From an uncultured Clostridia bacterium (GTDB taxonomy: Bacteria; Bacillota; Clostridia; TANB77; CAG-508): DNA of 64,000 bases. The notes under the pieces were generated by a model, which was not told the DNA's origin, did no database searches, and saw only the letters and a program-made list of their open reading frames with translations. The position numbers and the translations under genes are program-made. The stretch covers positions 23,549 to 87,548 of the forward strand of contig CAKOUU010000006.1 of assembly GCA_934120675.1 (NCBI GenBank), read 5' to 3'. Below, in pieces: positions 46,113-55,448 of the stretch (position 1 is its first letter; the number at the start of each line of letters is the position of its first letter).

Positions 46113-46835
46113 CTAATAATCCTTAACTTGTATTAATACTAATTTCATATTATATTTCTTCAATTCAAATATAACTTGATATGCTGTTCCCTGAAAACTC
46201 TCATCTAGCCAATTGTTTAATGTGTCTTTAACATATTTTTCAGGTTCATCATTTAGTATTTCTCCATCATATATTTCAAATTTAAAATCATCAAAAACCT
46301 TATATTGCCACTTTTGTTTATTATTTTCATAGCATAATAATGCCATAATTTCTGAATTTATATCTACATATTTGCATAACAATGATGTTAATGAAACTTG
46401 ATATCTTTGTGCTAATTCTTGTAATTGTCTAAAATTTCTAAGTGAAATTCTTTCTAATTCAGAATTAATATATTGGCTAGGCATAATTAATTCAGCCGCA
46501 AATTTGTCAACATCAGTTTCTATTTTCTTTCTTTCATTTTTGTACATATAATCTGTTCTAGTATACATATCGTCTATTTTCTCTAAATGATTTGGTAAAA
46601 AATAATGTCCCAATTCGTGTGCAATAGTAAATTTTTCTTTTTCAGTACCAACGATTGAATTACTTAAAAAAATCACTTTTCTACCTTTGCGTATTCTAAA
46701 ATATGCATAAGCATTTTTTAAATCAGCTTTCACAATTTCAATATTAAATATTTTACACAATTCATATAAGTCTATTGGAGGCTTTAATTCTAACTTTTCA
46801 ATTAAATCATTTGCATATATTGCATTTATATCCAT
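46113..46835 (-). CDS. ImmA/IrrE-type metallopeptidase
   Basis: The protein of about 240 residues has the zinc motif IAHELGHYFLPNH and the later DKFAAELIMPSQYI typical of ImmA/IrrE (COG2856). These proteases cut repressors or antitoxins. The start at 46835 (GAGGAAAATTAAT) is preferred over an upstream ATG overlapping the antitoxin-like gene. It is the last gene of a three-gene operon, so the zinc-finger HTH protein is its likely substrate (inference). Confidence 0.85.
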   Translation of the reverse strand: MDINAIYANDLIEKLELKPPIDLYELCKIFNIEIVKADLKNAYAYFRIRKGRKVIFLSNSIVGTEKEKFTIAHELGHYFLPNHLEKIDDMYTRTDYMYKNERKKIETDVDKFAAELIMPSQYINSELERISLRNFRQLQELAQRYQVSLTSLLCKYVDINSEIMALLCYENNKQKWQYKVFDDFKFEIYDGEILNDEPEKYVKDTLNNWLDESFQGTAYQVIFELKKYNMKLVLIQVKDY

Positions 46836-46836
46836 A

Positions 46837-47307
46837 TTAATTTTCCTCAAAATATTTATTCATAATATCTTCATCCGAATTATTTGTGTTTTTTAATCCT
46901 CTTGCTGCTAATAATTCATTTTCTTCCCCTAGCAAACTTTGAATATCTTTTTTCATGAATCTCCATTCTTTACCAATTTTTATAGGTTTTAATCTTCCAT
47001 CTTTAATCATATTATAGATAGTTTGATTTGATACTCTCAATGCTTCTGCTAGTTCTGATACATTTAAATTTATTTCCGATTCATTTGTTTTAGTTTCTGA
47101 CATTGCCAAACACAACTTTTCCATCATTTTTATATCATTAGAATTGTAAACAATTTGACCACAGTTTGGACAAACATATGCTTTTATACCATTTAATTTT
47201 AATGTATACCCATTTCTCGAAATTTCTAATTCTCTAATTTCTTCTTTCATTTTAGAATTACATTCAAAACATATTCTTTCCATAGTATTCATATCTAATT
47301 TATTCAT
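46837..47307 (-). CDS. YgiT/MqsA-type zinc-finger antitoxin with excisionase-like HTH
   Basis: The 156-residue protein has an N-terminal zinc finger with CFEC and CPNCGQIVY (MqsA-like). The C-terminal HTH_17 domain reads LNVSELAEALRVSNQTIYNMIKDGRLKPIKIGKEWRF. It probably neutralises the upstream DUF4258 protein and represses the operon. RBS GGGAGTTAAA. It begins 2 bp after the toxin gene's stop. Confidence 0.8.
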   Translation of the reverse strand: MNKLDMNTMERICFECNSKMKEEIRELEISRNGYTLKLNGIKAYVCPNCGQIVYNSNDIKMMEKLCLAMSETKTNESEINLNVSELAEALRVSNQTIYNMIKDGRLKPIKIGKEWRFMKKDIQSLLGEENELLAARGLKNTNNSDEDIMNKYFEEN

Positions 47308-47308
47308 T

Positions 47309-47587
47309 TTAACTCCCTCCTTTAATAACAGTTACTATTACTGGAATTATCATTCCAGTTCCAAGTGCTACTATTATTTTATCCTTTGTACTAGTATAAA
47401 ATTCATATCTTTCATTGTTTCCTTCATCTTTCGCAAGTTTATATTGGTGGTTTAATATTATGTCTTCAAGTTCCTCAAAACTCATATTACGTTCGTTCAT
47501 TCTCTGATTTGCATGTGGTGAAATGTCATACATTTCATTTTTTACCATGTTTCTTATATATTCTGCTTCTTTAACAATGTCTGGCAC
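47309..47587 (-). CDS. DUF4258 protein, probable toxin
   Basis: The 92-residue DUF4258 protein (SPHANQRMNERNMSFEELEDII, YEFYTSTKDKIIVALG) has a RelE/MqsR-like fold pattern, expected to cleave RNA. The start is GTG at 47587, after AAAGGAGGTTAAGCAA. It precedes a YgiT-type antitoxin, the usual toxin-first order of mqsRA-like pairs. Confidence 0.78.
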   Translation of the reverse strand: MPDIVKEAEYIRNMVKNEMYDISPHANQRMNERNMSFEELEDIILNHQYKLAKDEGNNERYEFYTSTKDKIIVALGTGMIIPVIVTVIKGGS

Positions 47588-47605
47588 TTGCTTAACCTCC
47601 TTTTT

Positions 47606-47652
47606 ATAAATTATTATAAAATATTATAAATTGTTATAAATATAATAAACCA
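47606..47652. promoter_or_regulatory. Tandem TTATAAA operator ahead of the DUF4258 operon
   Basis: The words ATTATAAA or TTATAAAT recur four times at roughly 10-bp spacing just upstream of the GTG start. This is a typical layout for an autoregulated toxin-antitoxin promoter. Confidence 0.5.
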
Positions 47653-47733
47653 TTATTTTGCACTTGTCAATATTTCTTTTAAAATTTTAAATAAAAAAGC
47701 AAAAACTAATATTGTTTTCACTTTTTTATCATT

Positions 47734-49695
47734 TTATTCATATCTATATTCTTCGCTATCTTCAGCGACCATAATATTATCTCTATTTTCTTCATGATCT
47801 ATTGAATATATAATTTCATCTTTTTGATTTAATCTTTTCTTTAAATACTCTGATAATTCTTTATCTGTACAATAAATATAGCATCCTTTTTGTCCTCTTG
47901 TCATTAATGTTCTATAAGTATTTTTTATTATCTCATCTGCTACTTTTTCTGCATGTTCGAAGTCTTGCTGAGCCATTTTATATATTCCCTTTATTGATTG
48001 GTCTGTCTTTGCTCTTTCTGTAACATCTGTAACTATTTTATTATCCTCATATCTTAAATCATTACCTATAATTACACCTACATAGTCAAATTCTAGTCCT
48101 TGACAAGTATGTATACATCCTACTTCATTTACTGAATTAGGGTCTATTGCCCATGTTTGACTATTACCTAAATTCCAACTCATTGCAAAATTATATTCAG
48201 GAATTGTTATATCGAATACGTCTGATTTATTTTTTCCATCTTTTATCCAATTCCAGCAATATCCTGCAAGTAATCTGGCTTTATTATTGATTTTATTTTT
48301 TTCAAAAATTATATCTCTTACTTCATTAGGATCATCACATATCTTAATATCATAATCCAAATCAAATCCCTCATTATTAGCTGTTTTTCTAATATCTAGC
48401 ACAGCATCTAACCATGCAATATATCCATCTGATCCATTACATCTAAATTGTGATTCTAATTCCATTACTTCTGATTTTGCATTTGCTTGTCCAATATACT
48501 TTTGTATTTCTTCAACACTTCCAATATCTTTTAAAGTTACCCTTTGAGATTCATCTATAAAAAATATTGAAAATTTAGAAACTTTTATAATTTCTTTTAT
48601 TTGATTTTCTCCTAAATTTTGAAACATTCCTGATTTTGCGTTTAATCTATGTGCTTCATCAATAATTAATACATCAAATTCATTCTCAGATGATTCAACA
48701 AAAGAACCTGATCCTTTAAATAAATTATTTATTCTTGTTTTTCTAAAATCTCCACTCAATTTTGTTGCATATACATTTCTTGGTGCTGCATTCTTTGTTA
48801 CATATGAGCAAACCATATTTTCATTTGTTAATTTCACTAACAAATTAATTGCTAATACTGATTTTCCTGTACCTGGTCCCCCTTTAACAATTAATACTCT
48901 TTTATTTCCGTCTCTATATGATTTTCTAGCCATTTCTAATGCTGTTTCATATACAAGTTTTTGATCATCAATCATAATAAATTCTTCATTGCCTTGTAAC
49001 ATACTTGATAAAGCATCTTGTAATGATTTAGATGGTCTAATTTTTCCATTTTCAATCATATATAGTGTTTCTTTATCATCACCATATTTAATATACTTAT
49101 TTATAAAATCTCTTAATTTTTCTACATCACCTTTTATAAAAGCAGGTGCTTTTTCTAAATAATATTTATAATTATCTGATAGTAATGTTGGAGGTGTTAC
49201 AGTTAGATAATTATGAAGATATGCACATGGATGTAAATCAATTTGTCTATCTTGTACAGTTTCATTATAATCTTCTATTGTTGTTGCATACGACCATGCT
49301 TGATACGATGGATGAGCTACTTCTCTTAACGCATGCCCTGTAAATGCTTGTACTATTCCGTCTTTTCCATTTACAATGTTTGCTTCAGTCCATTGTTTTA
49401 ATTCAACGATAATAGCTGTATTTTTTAGTTGTCCGTCTTTACCTGTAATTATAAAATCAACTCTTTTAGAAGTATTTGGTATTTTAAATTCAATAGCTAT
49501 TCCTACATTTCCAGGTATATTATTATCTATTAAAACTTTCATCATGTATTGCATAGAATTATTCCATGCTTTTCTTTCGGACTGAGATGTATGATATCCC
49601 ATCTTTTCATAGAATTTTCTATCTATATTTTCTTCAATTCTATCTTGTACAACATCTTCTACAAATAGTTGCTTTGTTGCTTCATATACTATCAT
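47734..49695 (-). CDS. DUF2075 helicase with N-terminal PD-(D/E)XK-like nuclease
   Basis: The 653-residue protein has an N-terminal nuclease-like region (KRVDFIITGKDG, then AIIVELKQW: D...E-x-K, about 78-105). The DUF2075/Schlafen-type SF1 ATPase follows, with Walker A KGGPGTGKSVLAINL (about 270), Walker B VLIIDEAHRL, ESQFRCNGSDGY and TCQGLEFDYVGVIIG. Such proteins are common in defence islands. RBS TAGGAGATAAAA. The S24-like gene ends 15 bp upstream, so the two are probably one operon. Confidence 0.82.
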   Translation of the reverse strand: MIVYEATKQLFVEDVVQDRIEENIDRKFYEKMGYHTSQSERKAWNNSMQYMMKVLIDNNIPGNVGIAIEFKIPNTSKRVDFIITGKDGQLKNTAIIVELKQWTEANIVNGKDGIVQAFTGHALREVAHPSYQAWSYATTIEDYNETVQDRQIDLHPCAYLHNYLTVTPPTLLSDNYKYYLEKAPAFIKGDVEKLRDFINKYIKYGDDKETLYMIENGKIRPSKSLQDALSSMLQGNEEFIMIDDQKLVYETALEMARKSYRDGNKRVLIVKGGPGTGKSVLAINLLVKLTNENMVCSYVTKNAAPRNVYATKLSGDFRKTRINNLFKGSGSFVESSENEFDVLIIDEAHRLNAKSGMFQNLGENQIKEIIKVSKFSIFFIDESQRVTLKDIGSVEEIQKYIGQANAKSEVMELESQFRCNGSDGYIAWLDAVLDIRKTANNEGFDLDYDIKICDDPNEVRDIIFEKNKINNKARLLAGYCWNWIKDGKNKSDVFDITIPEYNFAMSWNLGNSQTWAIDPNSVNEVGCIHTCQGLEFDYVGVIIGNDLRYEDNKIVTDVTERAKTDQSIKGIYKMAQQDFEHAEKVADEIIKNTYRTLMTRGQKGCYIYCTDKELSEYLKKRLNQKDEIIYSIDHEENRDNIMVAEDSEEYRYE

Positions 49696-49710
49696 TTTTA
49701 TCTCCTATAT

Positions 49711-50127
49711 TTAAATTTTTCTAATTAATGTTATAACTTTTCCTATTATTTTAATTGTTTTATTTAACTCTTCCTCTTTATATACTGTAGTATCATATTC
49801 TCTATTTAATGGTTCTAATAATATATATCCATTAGATTTTGAAATTCTTCTAACTATTGCTTCTTCATTTGCTATTCTTACAACGCATATATCCAAATTA
49901 GAAAATACTTCTTCTTTTTCAAAAATAATAATATCATTCTTAGATATTTTGGGTTCCATAGTATCATTTTTAATTTTATATGCATAAAATTTTTTAGGTT
50001 TATAACTATTATTTATATCATTATAATAAATTACATCAAAATCATGCAATTCTCCGTTTTCAATTCGTTTTATACTTTCAACACTTTTAATTAATGGAAT
50101 CTTAATATATTTTTCTTTTTCATTCAT
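49711..50127 (-). CDS. S24/LexA-like domain protein lacking the catalytic Ser
   Basis: The product of about 138 residues has only the S24 peptidase fold, without a helix-turn-helix. The position of the nucleophile reads NDTMEPKI, where active members have DSMEP. The general-base Lys region reads AIVRRIS, with Arg instead of Lys. Both catalytic residues are therefore changed and self-cleavage is unlikely; a binding or sensor role is inferred. The start at 50127 has AAAGGG eight bases upstream; an ATG two codons earlier is too close. Confidence 0.72.
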   Translation of the reverse strand: MNEKEKYIKIPLIKSVESIKRIENGELHDFDVIYYNDINNSYKPKKFYAYKIKNDTMEPKISKNDIIIFEKEEVFSNLDICVVRIANEEAIVRRISKSNGYILLEPLNREYDTTVYKEEELNKTIKIIGKVITLIRKI

Positions 50128-50139
50128 AAACATTTCCCT

Positions 50140-50457
50140 TTATAACTTATTGTATTTTGTACTTACTCCTTTTGCTTTATCTATTGGATATTTTTTCTTT
50201 GTCTTCTCTAATTTATTTAATATAATATCTTCAGGATTTACATTTAATTTCATAGCCATTTGAATGCAATAAGTAAAAACATCCGCTAATTCTTCGCAAA
50301 CCTCTTCTTTATTATAATTATCACTATTCCATTGAAAACACTCTAATAATTCACCTGATTCAATCGCAATTGACTTAGCAAGATTTTCTGGAGAATGAAA
50401 TTGATCCCAGTCTCTTTCTTCATTGAATTGTTTTATTTCTTGCATTAACTTATCCAT
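50140..50457 (-). CDS. MazG-type nucleotide pyrophosphohydrolase
   Basis: The 105-residue all-alpha NTP-PPase of the iMazG/dCTPase type has IESGELLECFQW (EXXE) and EELADVFTYCIQMA (EXXD). It hydrolyses (d)NTPs to monophosphates and PPi. Its ATG overlaps the stop of the preceding gene (TAATG), so it is translationally coupled. It is the last gene of the coupled nucleotide-hydrolase cassette. Confidence 0.85.
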   Translation of the reverse strand: MDKLMQEIKQFNEERDWDQFHSPENLAKSIAIESGELLECFQWNSDNYNKEEVCEELADVFTYCIQMAMKLNVNPEDIILNKLEKTKKKYPIDKAKGVSTKYNKL

Positions 50458-50765
50458 TATTCTGCCTCCTCTAAATAAATCTTTTTCTCAAACGCTCCTC
50501 TTTTTTCTTGTTTATTTATTCTTATTTTTTCAAATTCTTTGATTGAAATATCCATAGAATTTAATATTCCATAAATAACTTCAACTATATCTGCTAATTC
50601 TTCAACATTGTTATCTTCTAAATATTCTTTTACTTCTTCTTGTAACTTTTTATTTAATTCTTGTCTATATTCATTGTCATCTAATATTCTGTATCTGGCT
50701 ATTCTTCCATCTGTTTCGATAATATCTGTTATTTTATCTCTAACAAGTTTGTTATATATTTTCAT
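50457..50765 (-). CDS. PRA-PH/MazG-like pyrophosphohydrolase (paralogue of the 5803 gene)
   Basis: The 102-residue protein shares NKLVRDKI, EEVKEYLEDN, VEELADIVEVIYGI and an ending with KRGAFEKKIYLE with the 5803-6132 product. It is probably a metal-dependent nucleotide pyrophosphohydrolase. It is coupled by TAATG overlaps both to the preceding DUF3427 gene and to the next MazG gene, so the three are made in fixed proportion. Confidence 0.82.
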   Translation of the reverse strand: MKIYNKLVRDKITDIIETDGRIARYRILDDNEYRQELNKKLQEEVKEYLEDNNVEELADIVEVIYGILNSMDISIKEFEKIRINKQEKRGAFEKKIYLEEAE

Positions 50766-51778
50766 TATTTTCCTCCTATCCTACAAGTATAATTTGTTGC
50801 TTGTAGTTTTTCTCTATTTATAGCTCCTTTTATAATCTTTAGATCTGCAGACATCGTTTTTGTATTAAAATTATAAACTCTATATAAATAATATTTATCT
50901 TTATATTGTTCAGAAAATTCAACTTCGTTTTCTGATATATGAAATATATTATTTAATCCTCCTTTAGTTGTTTTTACTTCTATATATTTCTCGTTTCCAT
51001 CTTTATCATATGAAAGCACATCAAATCTTTCAGCATTTCCTGCAATTTCTCTTGTTGTAAAAACTTTATCTGCTAGATCTTCCCTTCCTTCTAATATAAG
51101 TCTAGTTTTTTCATATTCTACAACGACATCTTCGCCTTTTTTTCCTAATTTTGTATTCTTTTTTATTTCTCCCTCGAAATTGATATTCTTATTGCTATAA
51201 AATTCATTTGTATTTTTTCCTTTTCTACTTTCATATTTATATGAATACTCTGTTTCTTCTTCATTTAATTCCAATGTAAATTTTTTAGTGTCAAGCTTTT
51301 CAATATCATATGTATTTATTTTTTTGTCATTTATTAATCGATTTGAATTGTCTTCATTCCAGTCTAAAATCTGCCACTTGAAATAAACTGGTTTTTCTCT
51401 TTGGTTATCATGATCTACATATGCTAATAGCCCCATATATGTATAATCTTCTTTATCAGATGTTCTTAAAAATAGGTATATATTATTTTTTAAATAATCA
51501 TGATTTATAAAGTCAATTATTCTTGATTCATTTAAAGTTTGAGAAGGTTGTGATTGCCATGTTAAAATTCCGTTCTCATCTATATTTTCATCAAATTCAT
51601 GACCAGATTGTTTCTTTCCATATGTTACTAGAAATATATAATCATGTTGTGTTCCTGGAACTCTTATTATTCCATGTAGTCCCCAGGATCCTGTTTGTGG
51701 TGTAAAATTTGTATCTGGCGAAAAAACATCATGTATATCTTTTCTTGAATATTTCTCATATCTAACTAATTCTCTCAT
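50765..51778 (-). CDS. DUF3427-DUF3883 restriction-type protein
   Basis: The 337-residue protein has an N-terminal half resembling DUF3427 (TPQTGSWGLHGIIRVPGTQHDYIFLV, with GHEFDE). The C-terminal DUF3883 is a PD-(D/E)XK-like domain with GKKGEDVVVEYEKTR, ERFDVLSYDKDG and KYIEVKTTKGG, giving the D...E-x-K core. DUF3427 usually sits at the end of large restriction helicases; here it is free-standing. RBS AGGAGGAAAAA. It lies between a NUDIX gene and two pyrophosphohydrolases. Confidence 0.72.
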   Translation of the reverse strand: MRELVRYEKYSRKDIHDVFSPDTNFTPQTGSWGLHGIIRVPGTQHDYIFLVTYGKKQSGHEFDENIDENGILTWQSQPSQTLNESRIIDFINHDYLKNNIYLFLRTSDKEDYTYMGLLAYVDHDNQREKPVYFKWQILDWNEDNSNRLINDKKINTYDIEKLDTKKFTLELNEEETEYSYKYESRKGKNTNEFYSNKNINFEGEIKKNTKLGKKGEDVVVEYEKTRLILEGREDLADKVFTTREIAGNAERFDVLSYDKDGNEKYIEVKTTKGGLNNIFHISENEVEFSEQYKDKYYLYRVYNFNTKTMSADLKIIKGAINREKLQATNYTCRIGGK

Positions 51779-51786
51779 TTTTCCTC

Positions 51787-52158
51787 CTATATCAAATCAA
51801 ATACTACTTTATCTGCTCCTGCAAATTCAAATTTATCTTTTTCATCTTTTGTTATCCATTTACAACTTTCATGTTCTAACAATTCTACTTTTTCACTCAA
51901 TAATTTTGCTTTATAAAAAATTAATTTTATATCTTTTTCAGGATAATGATGTATGCTTTCTCCTATATATTCATTTACTTCTATATCCGCATTAAGTTCT
52001 TCCTTTATTTCTCTCATCAATGCACTTTCATAAGATTCATTTTTTTCTACTTTTCCTCCTGGAAATTCCCATAATCCACCCTGAGCCTTTTTTAAATTTC
52101 TTTGTGCTATTAAAAACTTATTATTTTTATAGATTACTCCAGCAACTACTTCTATCAT
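51787..52158 (-). CDS. MutT-type NUDIX hydrolase
   Basis: The 123-residue protein has a complete NUDIX box: GGKVEKNESYESALMREIKEEL, split here as GGKVEKNES and REIKEEL. It resembles 8-oxo-dGTP or dCTP pyrophosphatases. RBS TTAGGAGAAAAA. First gene of the cassette; the DUF3427 gene starts 8 bp after its stop. Confidence 0.9.
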   Translation of the reverse strand: MIEVVAGVIYKNNKFLIAQRNLKKAQGGLWEFPGGKVEKNESYESALMREIKEELNADIEVNEYIGESIHHYPEKDIKLIFYKAKLLSEKVELLEHESCKWITKDEKDKFEFAGADKVVFDLI

Positions 52159-52264
52159 TTTTTCTCCTAAATTCCATTTTTTACAAATATATCACAAAAT
52201 CTTAATTTTCTCAACAAAATGCTCTTTATTTCTACAAAAAAATAGAAGTATTTCTACTTCCATT

Positions 52265-54691
52265 TTAGATGTATTTGTTTATCTCAAATTTTAAAAAGTC
52301 ATCCAATGTATCTCTATATTCTTTAAATTTATCATTTATAATAATATTGTTGTATTGATCAAATGATAAATTTTCAATTTGATTATCATTTTCAAATTTA
52401 TTTATTAAATTATATGTCAAACCTTTTTTCATCAAATTTAATTTTTTCTTATCATTTGTTCCATATACAATTTCATTATATTCTTCTTGACTAATAAACT
52501 CCATTTTTAACATAGCCTGAAGAAACCCATTTATTTTATAATTTATAAAATCATCTTCTATCTTTAATTTAACTATAGCTAAATTAAGTAATTCTTTATC
52601 AGTTTTAGTATCCAATTTAATATACACTTTATTAAAATTATTTTTATAATCGTCTGTTATTTTTGCTATTTCTCCATAGCTCTTTCCTATATAAAATTCA
52701 TTTTTTTCATTGTTATACTGAATACTTTTAAAATATCCATATTGGTTTTTAATCCTATCTTTTAATTGAAATTTTTGCATCTTAATAAAATTTTTGTAAA
52801 AATCTTTAGTTTCTATATATTTTAATCTCTTTATTTCATAATCATTAATAGATATAATAGAATCTATAAAAATATAACAAATTTTATCTATTATATTTAA
52901 ATCTTTCCATTTTAGATCTTCTATTATTTCTTTTTTTACTTTTTTAATTCTTTCTATTACTTCTGTTATATTATCATAATATGAATCTATTCCACATTCT
53001 ATCATTATTTTTTCTATAGTTGCATCTTCTGAATCATCATCTGAAAATAATTTACTTTCTTTTTCAATAATTCCTCGATTTTTTTCTTTTTTATCATCAG
53101 ATATCTTTAATTTATTTTCATTATATTCAACTAGTATAGGATTTTCAACCCTATCATCTACATCAAAACTTCTCAACTTTTCTATAGTATTAGACATATT
53201 AGAATCTTTTCTGTTATATTCTTCTGTGTTTATAAAATGGATTTGAGGTAACAATTTATCTAAGTTATTGGTATCTGGTGTAAAAACATCATTTAATCTA
53301 TTTACTCTTCCAATTAAATTAACTATTTGTTTAGTATTCAAAGAATTTACTGTCATTATATATAAATTATCAATGGGTAAATTTATACCTTCTAATATTA
53401 CATGATTTGCAATTAAATATCTTAGTTCCTTTATTGTCTTATATTTATATTCTAAATAATCTTTAATTTGATCTGGCATCTTTCCATGAATATATACAAT
53501 TCCATGTTTTATCAAATCTATTACATTAAAATCTTCATGAACATATTTTTTCAAAGTATCTGCTAATAAATTTAATTCATCATTATTTGTTTCTAACTCT
53601 TTATGTTCCTTTATCTCCTTTGCAAATTTTTCAATTTTTACTGGTCTTGCTATAAAAATAAAATTTTTATTCTTTTCATTATTTCTAATATAATCTATAA
53701 CACTATAATTGTCTGATAAAATATAAAATTCATTCATAAATCGATTATATTTTAAAACTTCGCCATCTAGTCTTAACTCGAATATCTCTGGTTCTTTCAG
53801 GTTGAAATTTATTTTATATTCATCTATATTGCCTTCATTATATGATTTTAAATTTTTACTATTATCCACTAGAGGTGAAAGATATACAATCTTTTGATTA
53901 GGATTCTTTGAATAATTTTTGTTAATTAATCTTGATAAAAGAATACTTCTTTCATCATCTAATAATAAATTATGTGCTTCATCTACAAATATTTGCTCAA
54001 AATAAAAATTATTTCTTTCAAGTAATCTTAAACCTCTTTCTTGAGTTATGATTGCAATAAATTTTTCATCATCATCTTCATACATTTCATCAAACATTAT
54101 AATTTTATAGTTTAATATTTGTTGTTTTATAAAATTATATGTTTGATTAATCAATGACTTTGTCGGAACTATAATTCCAATTTTATTGTGTCTATCTGTT
54201 AAGATTTTCTCCGATATAATTGAACTTTTCCCATAAGATGTAGGTGCAATATACGCAATTTCATTATTGTTGCTATGTATAAATTTATCTTGATTATATT
54301 TTTGCTCATATGTCTCCACAATATCTTTTTTCTTAAATTTATTTATTCCATTTTTAATAATTATATCATCTATTGAATCCATCTGTATCAAATTTAACTT
54401 CGTAATTGTATTAGATATAGGATAGTAACCGAAATTAATAGAAAAATCATATAATGGCTTGTAATCATTATATTTAATTGAATATTTAAGTATAATATAA
54501 TATGCAAATTCCAAATATCCTGTATATTCTTTATTTAATTCATACTCTTTAGTCAATATAATAGCACTAGCTAGTAAATATTCTTTTTCTTGCTCAGTTA
54601 ATACTTCGTTTAAATTTAACTTTTTAACTGTTTTTCTAAAAATTTCGATATTTTTTAAACTTGATAATTTTCTCTTTTCTTTACTATCCAT
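52265..54691 (-). CDS. hamB: Hachiman-like helicase HamB
   Basis: The 808-residue SF2 helicase has a P-loop of the form APTSYGKSSI (about 150), FVDEAHNLLLDDE (DEAH, about 238), PLVDNSK, and a C-terminal RecA domain with HGKMPDQ and LIGRVNRLND. The TSYGKS P-loop and pairing with a DUF1837-type nuclease match HamB of the Hachiman anti-phage system (AbpB-like alternatives are related). It starts 4 bp after hamA, with AAGGAGTTAATTAT. Confidence 0.8.
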   Translation of the reverse strand: MDSKEKRKLSSLKNIEIFRKTVKKLNLNEVLTEQEKEYLLASAIILTKEYELNKEYTGYLEFAYYIILKYSIKYNDYKPLYDFSINFGYYPISNTITKLNLIQMDSIDDIIIKNGINKFKKKDIVETYEQKYNQDKFIHSNNNEIAYIAPTSYGKSSIISEKILTDRHNKIGIIVPTKSLINQTYNFIKQQILNYKIIMFDEMYEDDDEKFIAIITQERGLRLLERNNFYFEQIFVDEAHNLLLDDERSILLSRLINKNYSKNPNQKIVYLSPLVDNSKNLKSYNEGNIDEYKINFNLKEPEIFELRLDGEVLKYNRFMNEFYILSDNYSVIDYIRNNEKNKNFIFIARPVKIEKFAKEIKEHKELETNNDELNLLADTLKKYVHEDFNVIDLIKHGIVYIHGKMPDQIKDYLEYKYKTIKELRYLIANHVILEGINLPIDNLYIMTVNSLNTKQIVNLIGRVNRLNDVFTPDTNNLDKLLPQIHFINTEEYNRKDSNMSNTIEKLRSFDVDDRVENPILVEYNENKLKISDDKKEKNRGIIEKESKLFSDDDSEDATIEKIMIECGIDSYYDNITEVIERIKKVKKEIIEDLKWKDLNIIDKICYIFIDSIISINDYEIKRLKYIETKDFYKNFIKMQKFQLKDRIKNQYGYFKSIQYNNEKNEFYIGKSYGEIAKITDDYKNNFNKVYIKLDTKTDKELLNLAIVKLKIEDDFINYKINGFLQAMLKMEFISQEEYNEIVYGTNDKKKLNLMKKGLTYNLINKFENDNQIENLSFDQYNNIIINDKFKEYRDTLDDFLKFEINKYI

Positions 54692-54695
54692 ATAA

Positions 54696-55448
54696 TTAAC
54701 TCCTTAAATATTCCATAAACAATTTTTCTGCTTCATTATTCATACAAATCACTGAAATTTTATTAAATTCAAATGAATTTATTTTTTCTAAAACAGTATT
54801 ATGCACAGCATCAGACTTTTCTATATCTTTTTCTTCTATAAACTTTGTAGAACATGGAATTATATTATATTCTGATAATTTGTGAAACTTATCATCAATA
54901 AAATTCTTAGATAATATATCTAACTGTTTTCTAACATTGTCGGGAACCGATATATTTATATTACAAGCATGGTGATATGCATTTTTCCATGGATTATTAG
55001 GTGTTTTTCCTCTTACTTTATTATTTAGATCATTGTATGCTTCACTGATTTTTGTATGATGTTTTATTGAACTATCTTCTGTTGATTTACTTTCAACAAT
55101 CCATTCTTCATTATTTAACGAAAAATATCCATCAAATCCTTTTTTAAACGAATTTTCTTCTAAGTTTTGAAAAAGGCAATACGGTGTATATCCCTTGTAA
55201 TTTAAGAATAAATGAACAAAAAATTCCGCAATAGCACCAATTTGCTTGCTCCTATCTTTTTTATCTATATATTCTAAAATTTCCTTTTTGACATGCTTAA
55301 TATCGTTCTCGTTTTGTCCTGCCCAAATTCTACAAATATATTTATCTATTTGTTTTCTTAGTTCATCAGTAATTTCTTTTATGGTTACAATAATAATATT
55401 TCTCTCATCATCAATTTTATATAATTCTATTTGCATACCATCTTCCAT
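54696..55448 (-). CDS. hamA: Hachiman-like effector nuclease HamA (DUF1837)
   Basis: The 250-residue protein has IAEFFVHLFLNYKGY, then KKGFDGYFSLNNEEWIVESKST. This gives the E...GFD...E-x-K core of DUF1837/PD-(D/E)XK nucleases. In Hachiman, HamA is held inactive by HamB and released to degrade DNA when phage DNA structures are sensed. The gene order hamA-hamB and the tight spacing support the assignment. No third gene is attached. Confidence 0.78.
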   Translation of the reverse strand: MEDGMQIELYKIDDERNIIIVTIKEITDELRKQIDKYICRIWAGQNENDIKHVKKEILEYIDKKDRSKQIGAIAEFFVHLFLNYKGYTPYCLFQNLEENSFKKGFDGYFSLNNEEWIVESKSTEDSSIKHHTKISEAYNDLNNKVRGKTPNNPWKNAYHHACNINISVPDNVRKQLDILSKNFIDDKFHKLSEYNIIPCSTKFIEEKDIEKSDAVHNTVLEKINSFEFNKISVICMNNEAEKLFMEYLRS

